Assembly: GCA_964023205.1 (NCBI GenBank)
Contig: OZ026844.1
Span: 10,650,790 to 10,714,789, forward strand
Origin: Lutraria lutraria
Taxonomy: Eukaryota; Mollusca; Bivalvia; Venerida; Mactridae
Reading direction: 5' to 3'
Length of the DNA stretch: 64,000 nt
The notes under the pieces are model-generated. The model saw nothing but the letters and a program-made list of their open reading frames with translations, made no database searches and was not told where the DNA came from. The position numbers and the translations under genes were made by a program. Positions 18,182 through 31,100 of this stretch are shown here, one piece after another. Position 1 is the stretch's first letter, and every line of letters begins with the position of its first letter.

Positions 18182-21100
18182 TACTGTCTACAATTAAAGA
18201 ATAAATGAAAGATAAAAATTTGTTGTAAAGCGTCCGCACCAAAAATTTTTCTCTCCATCTGCCATTTCTAAAATGTTAATAAATTCCAAAGTAAACGTAG
18301 CATGACCAAGCCTTTTGTGCCACTGACTTCCATTGATGTCTTTTACTAGCATGTGTACTTTCAATGTTGTAGACCAAATAATGGTACAGAGTTTGCAAAT
18401 CAAAGACTTTCAGCAACTCTCGAAAACTTTTCACACAAATGGTTATTTCTAGAATTTCAATAATGTCAAAAGTAAGCAGAGCATAGCAAATTCAATTTTG
18501 CCACTAACTTTTGTTCATGCCAACTACTTGTAAGTAAAGTTGCATTCATGTACCAACAACGCTTAAGGAGAAATTAAAAAATTAGATTTGTCAAAAAATC
18601 TTGACGCTAGGAAATTTTCTCACAAACTGTCGTTTCTGGAAATGTAATAAAACCTAAAGTAACCATACCATACCAAATCTGTTCTCATCACAGATTTCTA
18701 TTGATCCACACTACTTGTATGTAATAGTCCCATGTTTGTACTGTCTACAATTAAAGAATAAATGAAAGATAAAAATTTGTTGTAAAGCGTCCGCACCAAA
18801 AATTTTTCTCTCCAACTGCCATTTCTAAAATGTTAATAAATTCCAAAGTAAACGTAGCATGACCAAGCCTTTTGTGCCACTGACTTCCATTGATGTCTTT
18901 TACTAGCATGTGCACTTTCAATGTTGTAGACCAAATAATGGTACAGAGTTTGCAAATCAAAGACTTTCAGCAACTCTCGAAAACTTTTCACACAAATGGT
19001 TATTTCTAGAATTTCAATAATGTCAAAAGTAAGCAGAGCATAGCAAATTCAATTTTGCCACTAACTTTTGTTCATGCCAACTACTTGTAAGTAAAGTTGC
19101 ATTCATGTACCAACAATGCTTAAGGAGAAATTAAAAAATTAGATTTGTCAAAAAATCTTGACGCTAGGAAATTTTCTCACAAACTGTCGTTTCTAGAAAT
19201 GTAGTAAAACCAAAAGTAACCATACCTTACCAAATCTATTCTCATCACAGATTTTCATTGATCCACACTAGTTGTATGTAATAGTCCCATGTTTGTACTG
19301 TCTAGAATTAAAGAATAAATGAAAGATAAAAATTTGTTGTAAAGCGTCCGCACCAAATAATTTTCTCTCCAACTGCCATTTCTAAAATGTTAATAAATTC
19401 CAAAGTAAACGTAGCATGACCAAGCCTTTTGTGCCACTGACTTCCATTGATGTCTTTTACTAGCATGTGCACTTTCAATGTTGTAGACAAAATGATGGTA
19501 GAGATATTGCAAATCAAAGACTTTCAGCAACTCATGGAAACTTTTCACGCAAATGGTTATTTCTAGAATTTCAATAATGTCAAAAGTAAGCAGAGCATAG
19601 CAAATTCAATTTTGCCACTAACTTTTGTTCATGCCAACTACTTGTAAGTAAAGTTGCATTCATGTACCAACAACGCTTAAGGAGAAATTAAAAAATTAGA
19701 TTTGTCAAAAAATCTTGACGCTAGGAAATTTTCTCACAAACTGTCGTTTCTAGAAATGTAATAAAACCAAAAGTAACCATACCATACCAAATCTGTTCTC
19801 ATCACAGATTTCCATTGATCCACACTACTTGTATGTAATAGTCCCATGTTTGTACTGTCTACAATTAAAGAATAAATGAAAGATAAAAATTTGTTGTAAA
19901 GCGTCCGCACCAAAACATTTTCTCTCCAACTGCCATTTCTAAAATGTTAATAAATTCCAAAGTAAACGTAGCATGACCAAGCCTTTTGTGCCACTGACTT
20001 CCATTGATGTCTTTTACTAGCATGTGCACTTTCAATGTTGTAGACCAAATAATGGTACAGAGTTTGCAAATCAAAGACTTTCAGCAACTCTCGAAAACTT
20101 TTCACGCAAATGGTTATTTCTAGAATTTCAATAATGTCAAAAGTAAGCAGTGCATAGCAAATTCAACTTTGCCACTAACTTTTGTTCATGCCAACTACTT
20201 GTAAGTAAAGTTGCATTCATGTACCAACAATGCTTAAGGAGAAATTAAAAAATTAGATTTGTCAAAAAATCTTGACGCTAGGAAATTTTCTCACAAACTG
20301 TCGTTTCTAGAAATGTAGTAAAACCAAAAGTAACCATACCATACCAAATCTGTTCTCATCACAGGTTTTCATTGATCCACACTAGTTGTATGTAATAGTC
20401 CCATGTTTGTACTGTCTACAATTAAAGAATAAATGAAAGATAAAAATTTGTTGTAAAGCGTCCGCACCAAAAAATTTTCTCTCCAACTGCCATTTCTAAA
20501 ATGTTAATAAATTCCAAAGTAAACGTAGCATGACCAAGCCTTTTGTGCCACTGACTTCCATTGATGTCTTTTACTAGCATGTGCACTTTCAATGTTGTAG
20601 ACAAAATAATAGTAGAGATATTGCAAATCAAAGACTTTCAGCAACTCTTGGAAACTTTTCACGCAAATGGTTATTTCTAGAATTTCAATAATGTCAAAAG
20701 TAAGCAGAGCATAGCAAATTCAATTTTGCCACTAACTTTTGTTCATGCCAACTACTTGTAAGTAAAGTTGCATTCATGTACCAACAACGCTTAAGGAGAA
20801 ATTAAAAAATTAGATTTGTCAAAAAATCTTGACGCTAGGAAATTTTCTCACAAACTGTCGTTTCTGGAAATGTAATAAAACCTAAAGTAACCATACCATA
20901 CCAAATCTGTTCTCATCACAGATTTCTATTGATCCACACTACTTGTATGTAATAGTCCCATGTTTGTACTGTCTACAATTAAAGAATAAATGAAAGATAA
21001 AAATTTGTTGTAAAGCGTCCGCACCAAAAATTTTTCTCTCCAACTGCCATTTCTAAAATGTTAATAAATTCCAAAGTAAACGTAGCATGACCAAGCCTTT

Positions 21101-22043
21101 TGTGCCACTGACTTCCATTGATGTCTTTTACTAGCATGTGCACTTTCAATGTTGTAGACCAAATAATGGTACAGAGTTTGCAAATCAAAGACTTTCAGCA
21201 ACTCTCGAAAACTTTTCACGCAAATGGTTATTTCTAGAATTTCAATAATGTCAAAGGTAAGCAGAGCATAGCAAATTCAATTTTGCCACTAACTTTTGTT
21301 CATGCCAACTACTTGTAAGTAAAGTTGCATTCATGTACCAACAACGCTTAAGGAGAAATTAAAAAATTAGATTTGTCAAAAATCTAGAAATGTAATAAAA
21401 CCAAAAGTAACCATACCATACCAAATCTGTTCTCATCACAGATTTCCATTGATCCACACTAGTTGTATGTAATAGTCCCATGTTTGTACTGTCTACAATT
21501 AAAGAATAAATGAAAGATAAAAATTTGTTGTAAAGCGTCCGCACCAAAAAATTTTCTCTCCAACTGCCATTTCTAAAATGTTAATAAATTCCAAAGTAAA
21601 CGTAGCATGACCAAGCCTTTTGTGCCACTGACTTCCATTGATGTCTTTTACTAGCATGTGCACTTTCAATGTTGTAGACAAAATAATGGTAGAGATATTG
21701 CAAATCAAAGACTTTCAGCAACTCTTGGAAACTTTTCACGCAAATGGTTATTTCTAGAATTTCAATAATGTCAAAAGTAAGCAGAGCATAGCAAATTCAA
21801 TTTTGCCACTAACTTTTGTTCATGCCAACTACTTGTAAGTAAAGTTGCATTCATGTACCAACAACGCTTAAGGAGAAATTAAAAAATTAGATTTGTCAAA
21901 AAATCTTGACGCTAGGAAATTTTCTCACAAACTGTCGTTTCTGGAAATGTAATAAAACCTAAAGTAACCATACCATACCAAATCTGTTCTCATCACAGAT
22001 TTCTATTGATCCACACTACTTGTATGTAATAGTCCCATGTTTG
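18182..22043. repeat. Array edge zone, alternating monomer types
   Basis: Monomers here alternate between type K (ggtacagagtttgcaaat, for example 18383-18400) and type N (ggtagagatattgcaaat, for example 19497-19514). Together they give a loose dimer of about 1,114 bp. The first monomer carries private changes (ctccatctgcc near 18255, cacacaaatgg near 18431), as expected at an array border. The first 520-bp monomer has its deletion at about 21384. Confidence 0.75.
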
Positions 22044-25000
22044 TACTGTCTAGAATTAAAGAATAAATGAAAGATAAAAATTTGTTGTAAAGCGTCCGCA
22101 CCAAAAATTTTTCTCTCCAACTGCCATTTCTAAAATGTTAATAAATTCCAAAGTAAACGTAGCATGACCAAGCCTTTTGTGCCACTGACTTCCATTGATG
22201 TCTTTTACTAGCATGTGCACTTTCAATGTTGTAGACCAAATAATGGTACAGAGTTTGCAAATCAAAGACTTTCAGCAACTCTCGAAAACTTTTCACGCAA
22301 ATGGTTATTTCTAGAATTTCAATAATGTCAAAGGTAAGCAGAGCATAGCAAATTCAATTTTGCCACTAACTTTTGTTCATGCCAACTACTTGTAAGTAAA
22401 GTTGCATTCATGTACCAACAACGCTTAAGGAGAAATTAAAAAATTAGATTTGTCAAAAATCTAGAAATGTAATAAAACCAAAAGTAACCATACCATACCA
22501 AATCTGTTCTCATCACAGATTTCCATTGATCCACACTACTTGTATGTAATAGTCCCATGTTTGTACTGTCTAGAATTAAAGAATAAATGAAAGATAAAAA
22601 TTTGTTGTAAAGCGTCCGCACCAAAAATTTTTCTCTCCAACTGCCATTTCTAAAATGTTAATAAATTCCAAAGTAAACGTAGCATGACCAAGCCTTTTGT
22701 GCCACTGACTTCCATTGATGTCTTTTACTAGCATGTGCACTTTCAATGTTGTAGACGAAATAATGGTAGAGATATTGCAAATCAAAGACTTTCAGCAACT
22801 CTCGAAAACTTTTCACGCAAATGGTTATTTCTAGAATTTCAATAATGTCAAAAGTAAGCAGAGCATAGCAAATTCAACTTTGCCACTAACTTTTGTTCAT
22901 GCCAACTACTTGTAAGTAAAGTTGCATTCATGTACCAACAATGCTTAAGGAGAAATTAAAAAATTAGATTTGTCAAAAAATCTTGACGCTAGGAAATTTT
23001 CTCACAAACTGTCGTTTCTAGAAATGTAGTAAAACCAAAAGTAACCATACCATACCAAATCTGTTCTCATCACAGGTTTTCATTGATCCACACTAGTTGT
23101 ATGTAATAGTCCCATGTTTGTACTGTCTACAATTAAAGAATAAATGAAAGATAAAAATTTGTTGTAAAGCGTCCGCACCAAAAAATTTTCTCTCCAACTG
23201 CCATTTCTAAAATGTTAATAAATTCCAAAGTAAACGTAGCATGACCAAGCCTTTTGTGCCACTGACTTCCATTGATGTCTTTTACTAGCATGTGCACTTT
23301 CAATGTTGTAGACAAAATAATGGTAGAGATATTGCAAATCAAAGACTTTCAGCAACTCTTGGAAACTTTTCACGCAAATGGTTATTTCTAGAATTTCAAT
23401 AATGTCAAAAGTAAGCAGAGCATAGCAAATTCAATTTTGCCACTAACTTTTGTTCATGCCAACTACTTGTAAGTAAAGTTGCATTCATGTACCAACAACG
23501 CTTAAGGAGAAATTAAAAAATTAGATTTGTCAAAAAATCTTGACGCTAGGAAATTTTCTCACAAACTGTCGTTTCTGGAAATGTAATAAAACCTAAAGTA
23601 ACCATACCATACCAAATCTGTTCTCATCACAGATTTCTATTGATCCACACTACTTGTATGTAATAGTCCCATGTTTGTACTGTCTAGAATTAAAGAATAA
23701 ATGAAAGATAAAAATTTGTTGTAAAGCGTCCGCACCAAAAATTTTTCTCTCCAACTGCCATTTCTAAAATGTTAATAAATTCCAAAGTAAACGTAGCATG
23801 ACCAAGCCTTTTGTGCCACTGACTTCCATTGATGTCTTTTACTAGCATGTGCACTTTCAATGTTGTAGACCAAATAATGGTACAGAGTTTGCAAATCAAA
23901 GACTTTCAGCAACTCTTGAAAACTTTTCACGCAAATGGTTATTTCTAGAATTTCAATAATGTCAAAGGTAAGCAGAGCATAGCAAATTCAATTTTGCCAC
24001 TAACTTTTGTTCATGCCAACTACTTGTAAGTAAAGTTGCATTCATGTACCAACAACGCTTAAGGAGAAATTAAAAAATTAGATTTGTCAAAAATCTAGAA
24101 ATGTAATAAAACCAAAAGTAACCATACCATACCAAATCTGTTCTCATCACAGATTTCCATTGATCCACACTACTTGTATGTAATAGTCCCATGTTTGTAC
24201 TGTCTAGAATTAAAGAATAAATGAAAGATAAAAATTTGTTGTAAAGCGTCCGCACCAAAAATTTTTCTCTCCAACTGCCATTTCTAAAATGTTAATAAAT
24301 TCCAAAGTAAACGTAGCATGACCAAGCCTTTTGTGCCACTGACTTCCATTGATGTCTTTTACTAGCATGTGCACTTTCAATGTTGTAGACGAAATAATGG
24401 TAGAGATATTGCAAATCAAAGACTTTCAGCAACTCTCGAAAACTTTTCACGCAAATGGTTATTTCTAGAATTTCAATAATGTCAAAAGTAAGCAGAGCAT
24501 AGCAAATTCAACTTTGCCACTAACTTTTGTTCATGCCAACTACTTGTAAGTAAAGTTGCATTCATGTACCAACAATGCTTAAGGAGAAATTAAAAAATTA
24601 GATTTGTCAAAAAATCTTGACGCTAGGAAATTTTCTCACAAACTGTCGTTTCTAGAAATGTAGTAAAACCAAAAGTAACCATACCATACCAAATCTGTTC
24701 TCATCACAGGTTTTCATTGATCCACACTAGTTGTATGTAATAGTCCCATGTTTGTACTGTCTACAATTAAAGAATAAATGAAAGATAAAAATTTGTTGTA
24801 AAGCGTCCGCACCAAAAAATTTTCTCTCCAACTGCCATTTCTAAAATGTTAATAAATTCCAAAGTAAACGTAGCATGACCAAGCCTTTTGTGCCACTGAC
24901 TTCCATTGATGTCTTTTACTAGCATGTGCACTTTCAATGTTGTAGACAAAATAATGGTAGAGATATTGCAAATCAAAGACTTTCAGCAACTCTTGGAAAC

Positions 25001-26908
25001 TTTTCACGCAAATGGTTATTTCTAGAATTTCAATAATGTCAAAAGTAAGCAGAGCATAGCAAATTCAATTTTGCCACTAACTTTTGTTCATGCCAACTAC
25101 TTGTAAGTAAAGTTGCATTCATGTACCAACAACGCTTAAGGAGAAATTAAAAAATTAGATTTGTCAAAAAATCTTGACGCTAGGAAATTTTCTCACAAAC
25201 TGTCGTTTCTGGAAATGTAATAAAACCTAAAGTAACCATACCATACCAAATCTGTTCTCATCACAGATTTCTATTGATCCACACTACTTGTATGTAATAG
25301 TCCCATGTTTGTACTGTCTAGAATTAAAGAATAAATGAAAGATAAAAATTTGTTGTAAAGCGTCCGCACCAAAAATTTTTCTCTCCAACTGCCATTTCTA
25401 AAATGTTAATAAATTCCAAAGTAAACGTAGCATGACCAAGCCTTTTGTGCCACTGACTTCCATTGATGTCTTTTACTAGCATGTGCACTTTCAATGTTGT
25501 AGACCAAATAATGGTACAGAGTTTGCAAATCAAAGACTTTCAGCAACTCTCGAAAACTTTTCACGCAAATGGTTATTTCTAGAATTTCAATAATGTCAAA
25601 GGTAAGCAGAGCATAGCAAATTCAATTTTGCCACTAACTTTTGTTCATGCCAACTACTTGTAAGTAAAGTTGCATTCATGTACCAACAACGCTTAAGGAG
25701 AAATTAAAAAATTAGATTTGTCAAAAATCTAGAAATGTAATAAAACCAAAAGTAACCATACCATACCAAATCTGTTCTCATCACAGATTTCCATTGATCC
25801 ACACTACTTGTATGTAATAGTCCCATGTTTGTACTGTCTAGAATTAAAGAATAAATGAAAGATAAAAATTTGTTGTAAAGCGTCCGCACCAAAAATTTTT
25901 CTCTCCAACTGCCATTTCTAAAATGTTAATAAATTCCAAAGTAAACGTAGCATGACCAAGCCTTTTGTGCCACTGACTTCCATTGATGTCTTTTACTAGC
26001 ATGTGCACTTTCAATGTTGTAGACGAAATAATGGTAGAGATATTGCAAATCAAAGACTTTCAGCAACTCTCGAAAACTTTTCACGGAAATGGTTATTTCT
26101 AGAATTTCAATAATGTCAAAGGTAAGCAGAGCATAGCAAATTCAATTTTGCCACTAACTTTTGTTCATGCCAACTACTTGTAAGTAAAGTTGCATTCATG
26201 TACCAACAACGCTTAAGGAGAAATTAAAAAATTAGATTTGTCAAAAAATCTTGACGCTAGGAAATTTTCTCACAAACTGTCGTTTCTAGAAATGTAATAA
26301 AACCAAAAGTAACCATACCATACCAAATCTGTTCTCATCACAGATTTCCATTGATCCACACTACTTGTATGTAATAGTCCCATGTTTGTACTGTCTAGAA
26401 TTAAAGAATAAATGAAAGATAAAAATTTGTTGTAAAGCGTCCGCACCAAAACATTTTCTCTCCAACTGCCATTTCTAAAATGTTAATAAATTCCAAAGTA
26501 AACGTAGCATGACCAAGCCTTTTGTGCCACTGACTTCCATTGATGTCTTTTACTAGCATGTGCACTTTCAATGTTGTAGACAAAATAATGGTAGAGATAT
26601 TGCAAATCAAAGACTTTCAGCAACTCTTGGAAACTTTTCACGCAAATGGTTATTTCTAGAATTTCAATAATGTCAAAAGTAAGCAGAGCATAGCAAATTC
26701 AATTTTGCCACTAACTTTTGTTCATGCCAACTACTTGTAAGTAAAGTTGCATTCATGTACCAACAACGCTTAAGGAGAAATTAAAAAATTAGATTTGTCA
26801 AAAATCTAGAAATGTAATAAAACCAAAAGTAACCATACCATACCAAATCTGTTCTCATCACAGATTTCCATTGATCCACACTACTTGTATGTAATAGTCC
26901 CATGTTTG
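22044..26908. repeat. Trimeric higher-order repeat, 1,634 bp
   Basis: The order short K (520 bp), N with gaaataatgg (557 bp), N with aaaataatgg (557 bp) repeats at 22044, 23678 and 25312, exactly 1,634 bp apart. In the third copy the last monomer is also short (junction about 26806), so that copy is 1,597 bp. Confidence 0.85.
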
Positions 26909-28116
26909 TACTGTCTAGAATTAAAGAATAAATGAAAGATAAAAATTTGTTGTAAAGCGTCCGCACCAAAACATTTTCTCTCCAACTGCCATTTCTAAAA
27001 TGTTAATAAATTCCAAAGTAAACGTAGCATGACCAAGCCTTTTGTGCCACTGACTTCCATTGATGTCTTTTACTAGCATGTGCACTTTCAATGTTGTAGA
27101 CAAAATAATGGTAGAGATATTGCAAATCAAAGACTTTCAGCAACTCTTGGAAACTTTTCACGCAAATGGTTATTTCTAGAATTTCAATAATGTCAAAAGT
27201 AAGCAGAGCATAGCAAATTCAATTTTGCCACTAACTTTTGTTCATGCCAACTACTTGTAAGTAAAGTTGCATTCATGTACCAACAACGCTTAAGGAGAAA
27301 TTAAAAAATTAGATTTGTCAAAAATCTAGAAATGTAATAAAACCAAAAGTAACCATACCATACCAAATCTGTTCTCATCACAGATTTCCATTGATCCACA
27401 CTACTTGTATGTAATAGTCCCATGTTTGTACTGTCTAGAATTAAAGAATAAATGAAAGATAAAAATTTGTTGTAAAGCGTCCGCACCAAAAATTTTTCTC
27501 TCCAACTGCCATTTCTAAAATGTTAATAAATTCCAAAGTAAACGTAGCATGACCAAGCCTTTTGTGCCACTGACTTCCATTGATGTCTTTTACTAGCATG
27601 TGCACTTTCAATGTTGTAGACGAAATAATGGTAGAGATATTGCAAATCAAAGACTTTCAGCAACTCTCGAAAACTTTTCACGCAAATGGTTATTTCTAGA
27701 ATTTCAATAATGTCAAAAGTAAGCAGAGCATAGCAAATTCAACTTTGCCACTAACTTTTGTTCATGCCAACTACTTGTAAGTAAAGTTGCATTCATGTAC
27801 CAACAATGCTTAAGGAGAAATTAAAAAATTAGATTTGTCAAAAAATCTTGACGCTAGGAAATTTTCTCACAAACTGTCGTTTCTAGAAATGTAGTAAAAC
27901 CAAAAGTAACCATACCATACCAAATCTGTTCTCATCACAGGTTTTCATTGATCCACACTAGTTGTATGTAATAGTCCCATGTTTGTACTGTCTACAATTA
28001 AAGAATAAATGAAAGATAAAAATTTGTTGTAAAGCGTCCGCACCAAAAAATTTTCTCTCCAACTGCCATTTCTAAAATGTTAATAAATTCCAAAGTAAAC
28101 GTAGCATGACCAAGCC

Positions 28117-31100
28117 TTTTGTGCCACTGACTTCCATTGATGTCTTTTACTAGCATGTGCACTTTCAATGTTGTAGACAAAATAATGGTAGAGATATTGC
28201 AAATCAAAGACTTTCAGCAACTCTTGGAAACTTTTCACGCAAATGGTTATTTCTAGAATTTCAATAATGTCAAAAGTAAGCAGAGCATAGCAAATTCAAT
28301 TTTGCCACTAACTTTTGTTCATGCCAACTACTTGTAAGTAAAGTTGCATTCATGTACCAACAACGCTTAAGGAGAAATTAAAAAATTAGATTTGTCAAAA
28401 AATCTTGACGCTAGGAAATTTTCTCACAAACTGTCGTTTCTGGAAATGTAATAAAACCTAAAGTAACCATACCATACCAAATCTGTTCTCATCACAGATT
28501 TCTATTGATCCACACTACTTGTATGTAATAGTCCCATGTTTGTACTGTCTAGAATTAAAGAATAAATAAAGATAAAAATTTGTTGTAAAGCGTCCGCACC
28601 AAAAATTTTTCTCTCCAACTGCCATTTCTAAAATGTTAATAAATTCCAAAGTAAACGTAGCATGACCAAGCCTTTTGTGCCACTGACTTCCATTGATGTC
28701 TTTTACTAGCATGTGCACTTTCAATGTTGTAGACCAAATAATGGTACAGAGTTTGCAAATCAAAGACTTTCAGCAACTCTCGAAAACTTTTCACGCAAAT
28801 GGTTATTTCTAGAATTTCAATAATGTCAAAGGTAAGCAGAGCATAGCAAATTCAATTTTGCCACTAACTTTTGTTCATGCCAACTACTTGTAAGTAAAGT
28901 TGCATTCATGTACCAACAACGCTTAAGGAGAAATTAAAAAATTAGATTTGTCAAAAATCTAGAAATGTAATAAAACCAAAAGTAACCATACCATACCAAA
29001 TCTGTTCTCATCACAGATTTCCATTGATCCACACTACTTGTATGTAATAGTCCCATGTTTGTACTGTCTAGAATTAAAGAATAAATGAAAGATAAAAATT
29101 TGTTGTAAAGCGTCCGCACCAAAAATTTTTCTCTCCAACTGCCATTTCTAAAATGTTAATAAATTCCAAAGTAAACGTAGCATGACCAAGCCTTTTGTGC
29201 CACTGACTTCCATTGATGTCTTTTACTAGCATGTGCACTTTCAATGTTGTAGACGAAATAATGGTAGAGATATTGCAAATCAAAGACTTTCAGCAACTCT
29301 CGAAAACTTTTCACGGAAATGGTTATTTCTAGAATTTCAATAATGTCAAAGGTAAGCAGAGCATAGCAAATTCAATTTTGCCACTAACTTTTGTTCATGC
29401 CAACTACTTGTAAGTAAAGTTGCATTCATGTACCAACAACGCTTAAGGAGAAATTAAAAAATTAGATTTGTCAAAAAATCTTGACGCTAGGAAATTTTCT
29501 CACAAACTGTCGTTTCTAGAAATGTAATAAAACCAAAAGTAACCATACCATACCAAATCTGTTCTCATCACAGATTTCCATTGATCCACACTACTTGTAT
29601 GTAATAGTCCCATGTTTGTACTGTCTAGAATTAAAGAATAAATGAAAGATAAAAATTTGTTGTAAAGCGTCCGCACCAAAACATTTTCTCTCCAACTGCC
29701 ATTTCTAAAATGTTAATAAATTCCAAAGTAAACGTAGCATGACCAAGCCTTTTGTGCCACTGACTTCCATTGATGTCTTTTACTAGCATGTGCACTTTCA
29801 ATGTTGTAGACAAAATAATGGTAGAGATATTGCAAATCAAAGACTTTCAGCAACTCTTGGAAACTTTTCACGCAAATGGTTATTTCTAGAATTTCAATAA
29901 TGTCAAAAGTAAGCAGAGCATAGCAAATTCAATTTTGCCACTAACTTTTGTTCATGCCAACTACTTGTAAGTAAAGTTGCATTCATGTACCAACAACGCT
30001 TAAGGAGAAATTAAAAAATTAGATTTGTCAAAAATCTAGAAATGTAATAAAACCAAAAGTAACTATACCATACCAAATCTGTTCTCATCACAGATTTCCA
30101 TTGATCCACACTACTTGTATGTAATAGTCCCATGTTTGTACTGTCTACAATTAAAGAATAAATGAAAGATAAAAATTTGTTGTAAAGCGTCCGCACCAAA
30201 AATTTTTCTCTCCAACTGCCATTTCTAAAATGTTAATAAATTCCAAAGTAAACGTAGCATGACCAAGCCTTTTGTGCCACTGACTTCCATTGATGTCTTT
30301 TACTAGGATGTGCACTTTCAATGTTGTAGACGAAATAATGGTAGAGATATTGCAAATCAAAGACTTTCAGCAACTCTCGAAAACTTTTCACGCAAATGGT
30401 TATTTCTAGAATTTTCAATAATGTCAAAGGTAAGCAGAGCATAGCAAATTCAATTTTGCCACTAACTTTTGTTCATGCCAACTACTTGTAAGTAAAGTTG
30501 CATTCATGTACCAACAACGCTTAAGGAGAAATTAAAAAATTAGATTTGTCAAAAAATCTTGACGCTAGGAAATTTTCTCACAAACTGTCGTTTCTAGAAA
30601 TGTAATAAAACCAAAAGTAACCATACCATACCAAATCTGTTCTCATCACAGATTTCCATTGATCCACACTAGTTGTATGTAATAGTCCCATGTTTGTACT
30701 GTCTACAATTAAAGAATAAATGAAAGATAAAAATTTGTTGTAAAGCGTCCGCACCAAAAAAATTTCTCTCCAACTGCCATTTCTAAAATGTTAATAAATT
30801 CTAAAGTAAACGTAGCATGACCAAACCTTTTGTGCCACTGACTTCCATTGATGTCTTTTACTAGCATGTGCACTTTCAATGTTGTAGACAAAATAATGGT
30901 AGAGATATTGCAAATCAAAGACTTTCAGCAACTCTTGGAAACTTTTCACGCAAATGGTTATTTCTAGAATTTCAATAATGTCAAAAGTAAGCAGAGCATA
31001 GCAAATTCAATTTTGCCACTAACTTTTGTTCATGCCAACTACTTGTAAGTAAAGTTGCATTCATGTACCAACAACGCTTAAGGAGAAATTAAAAAATTAG

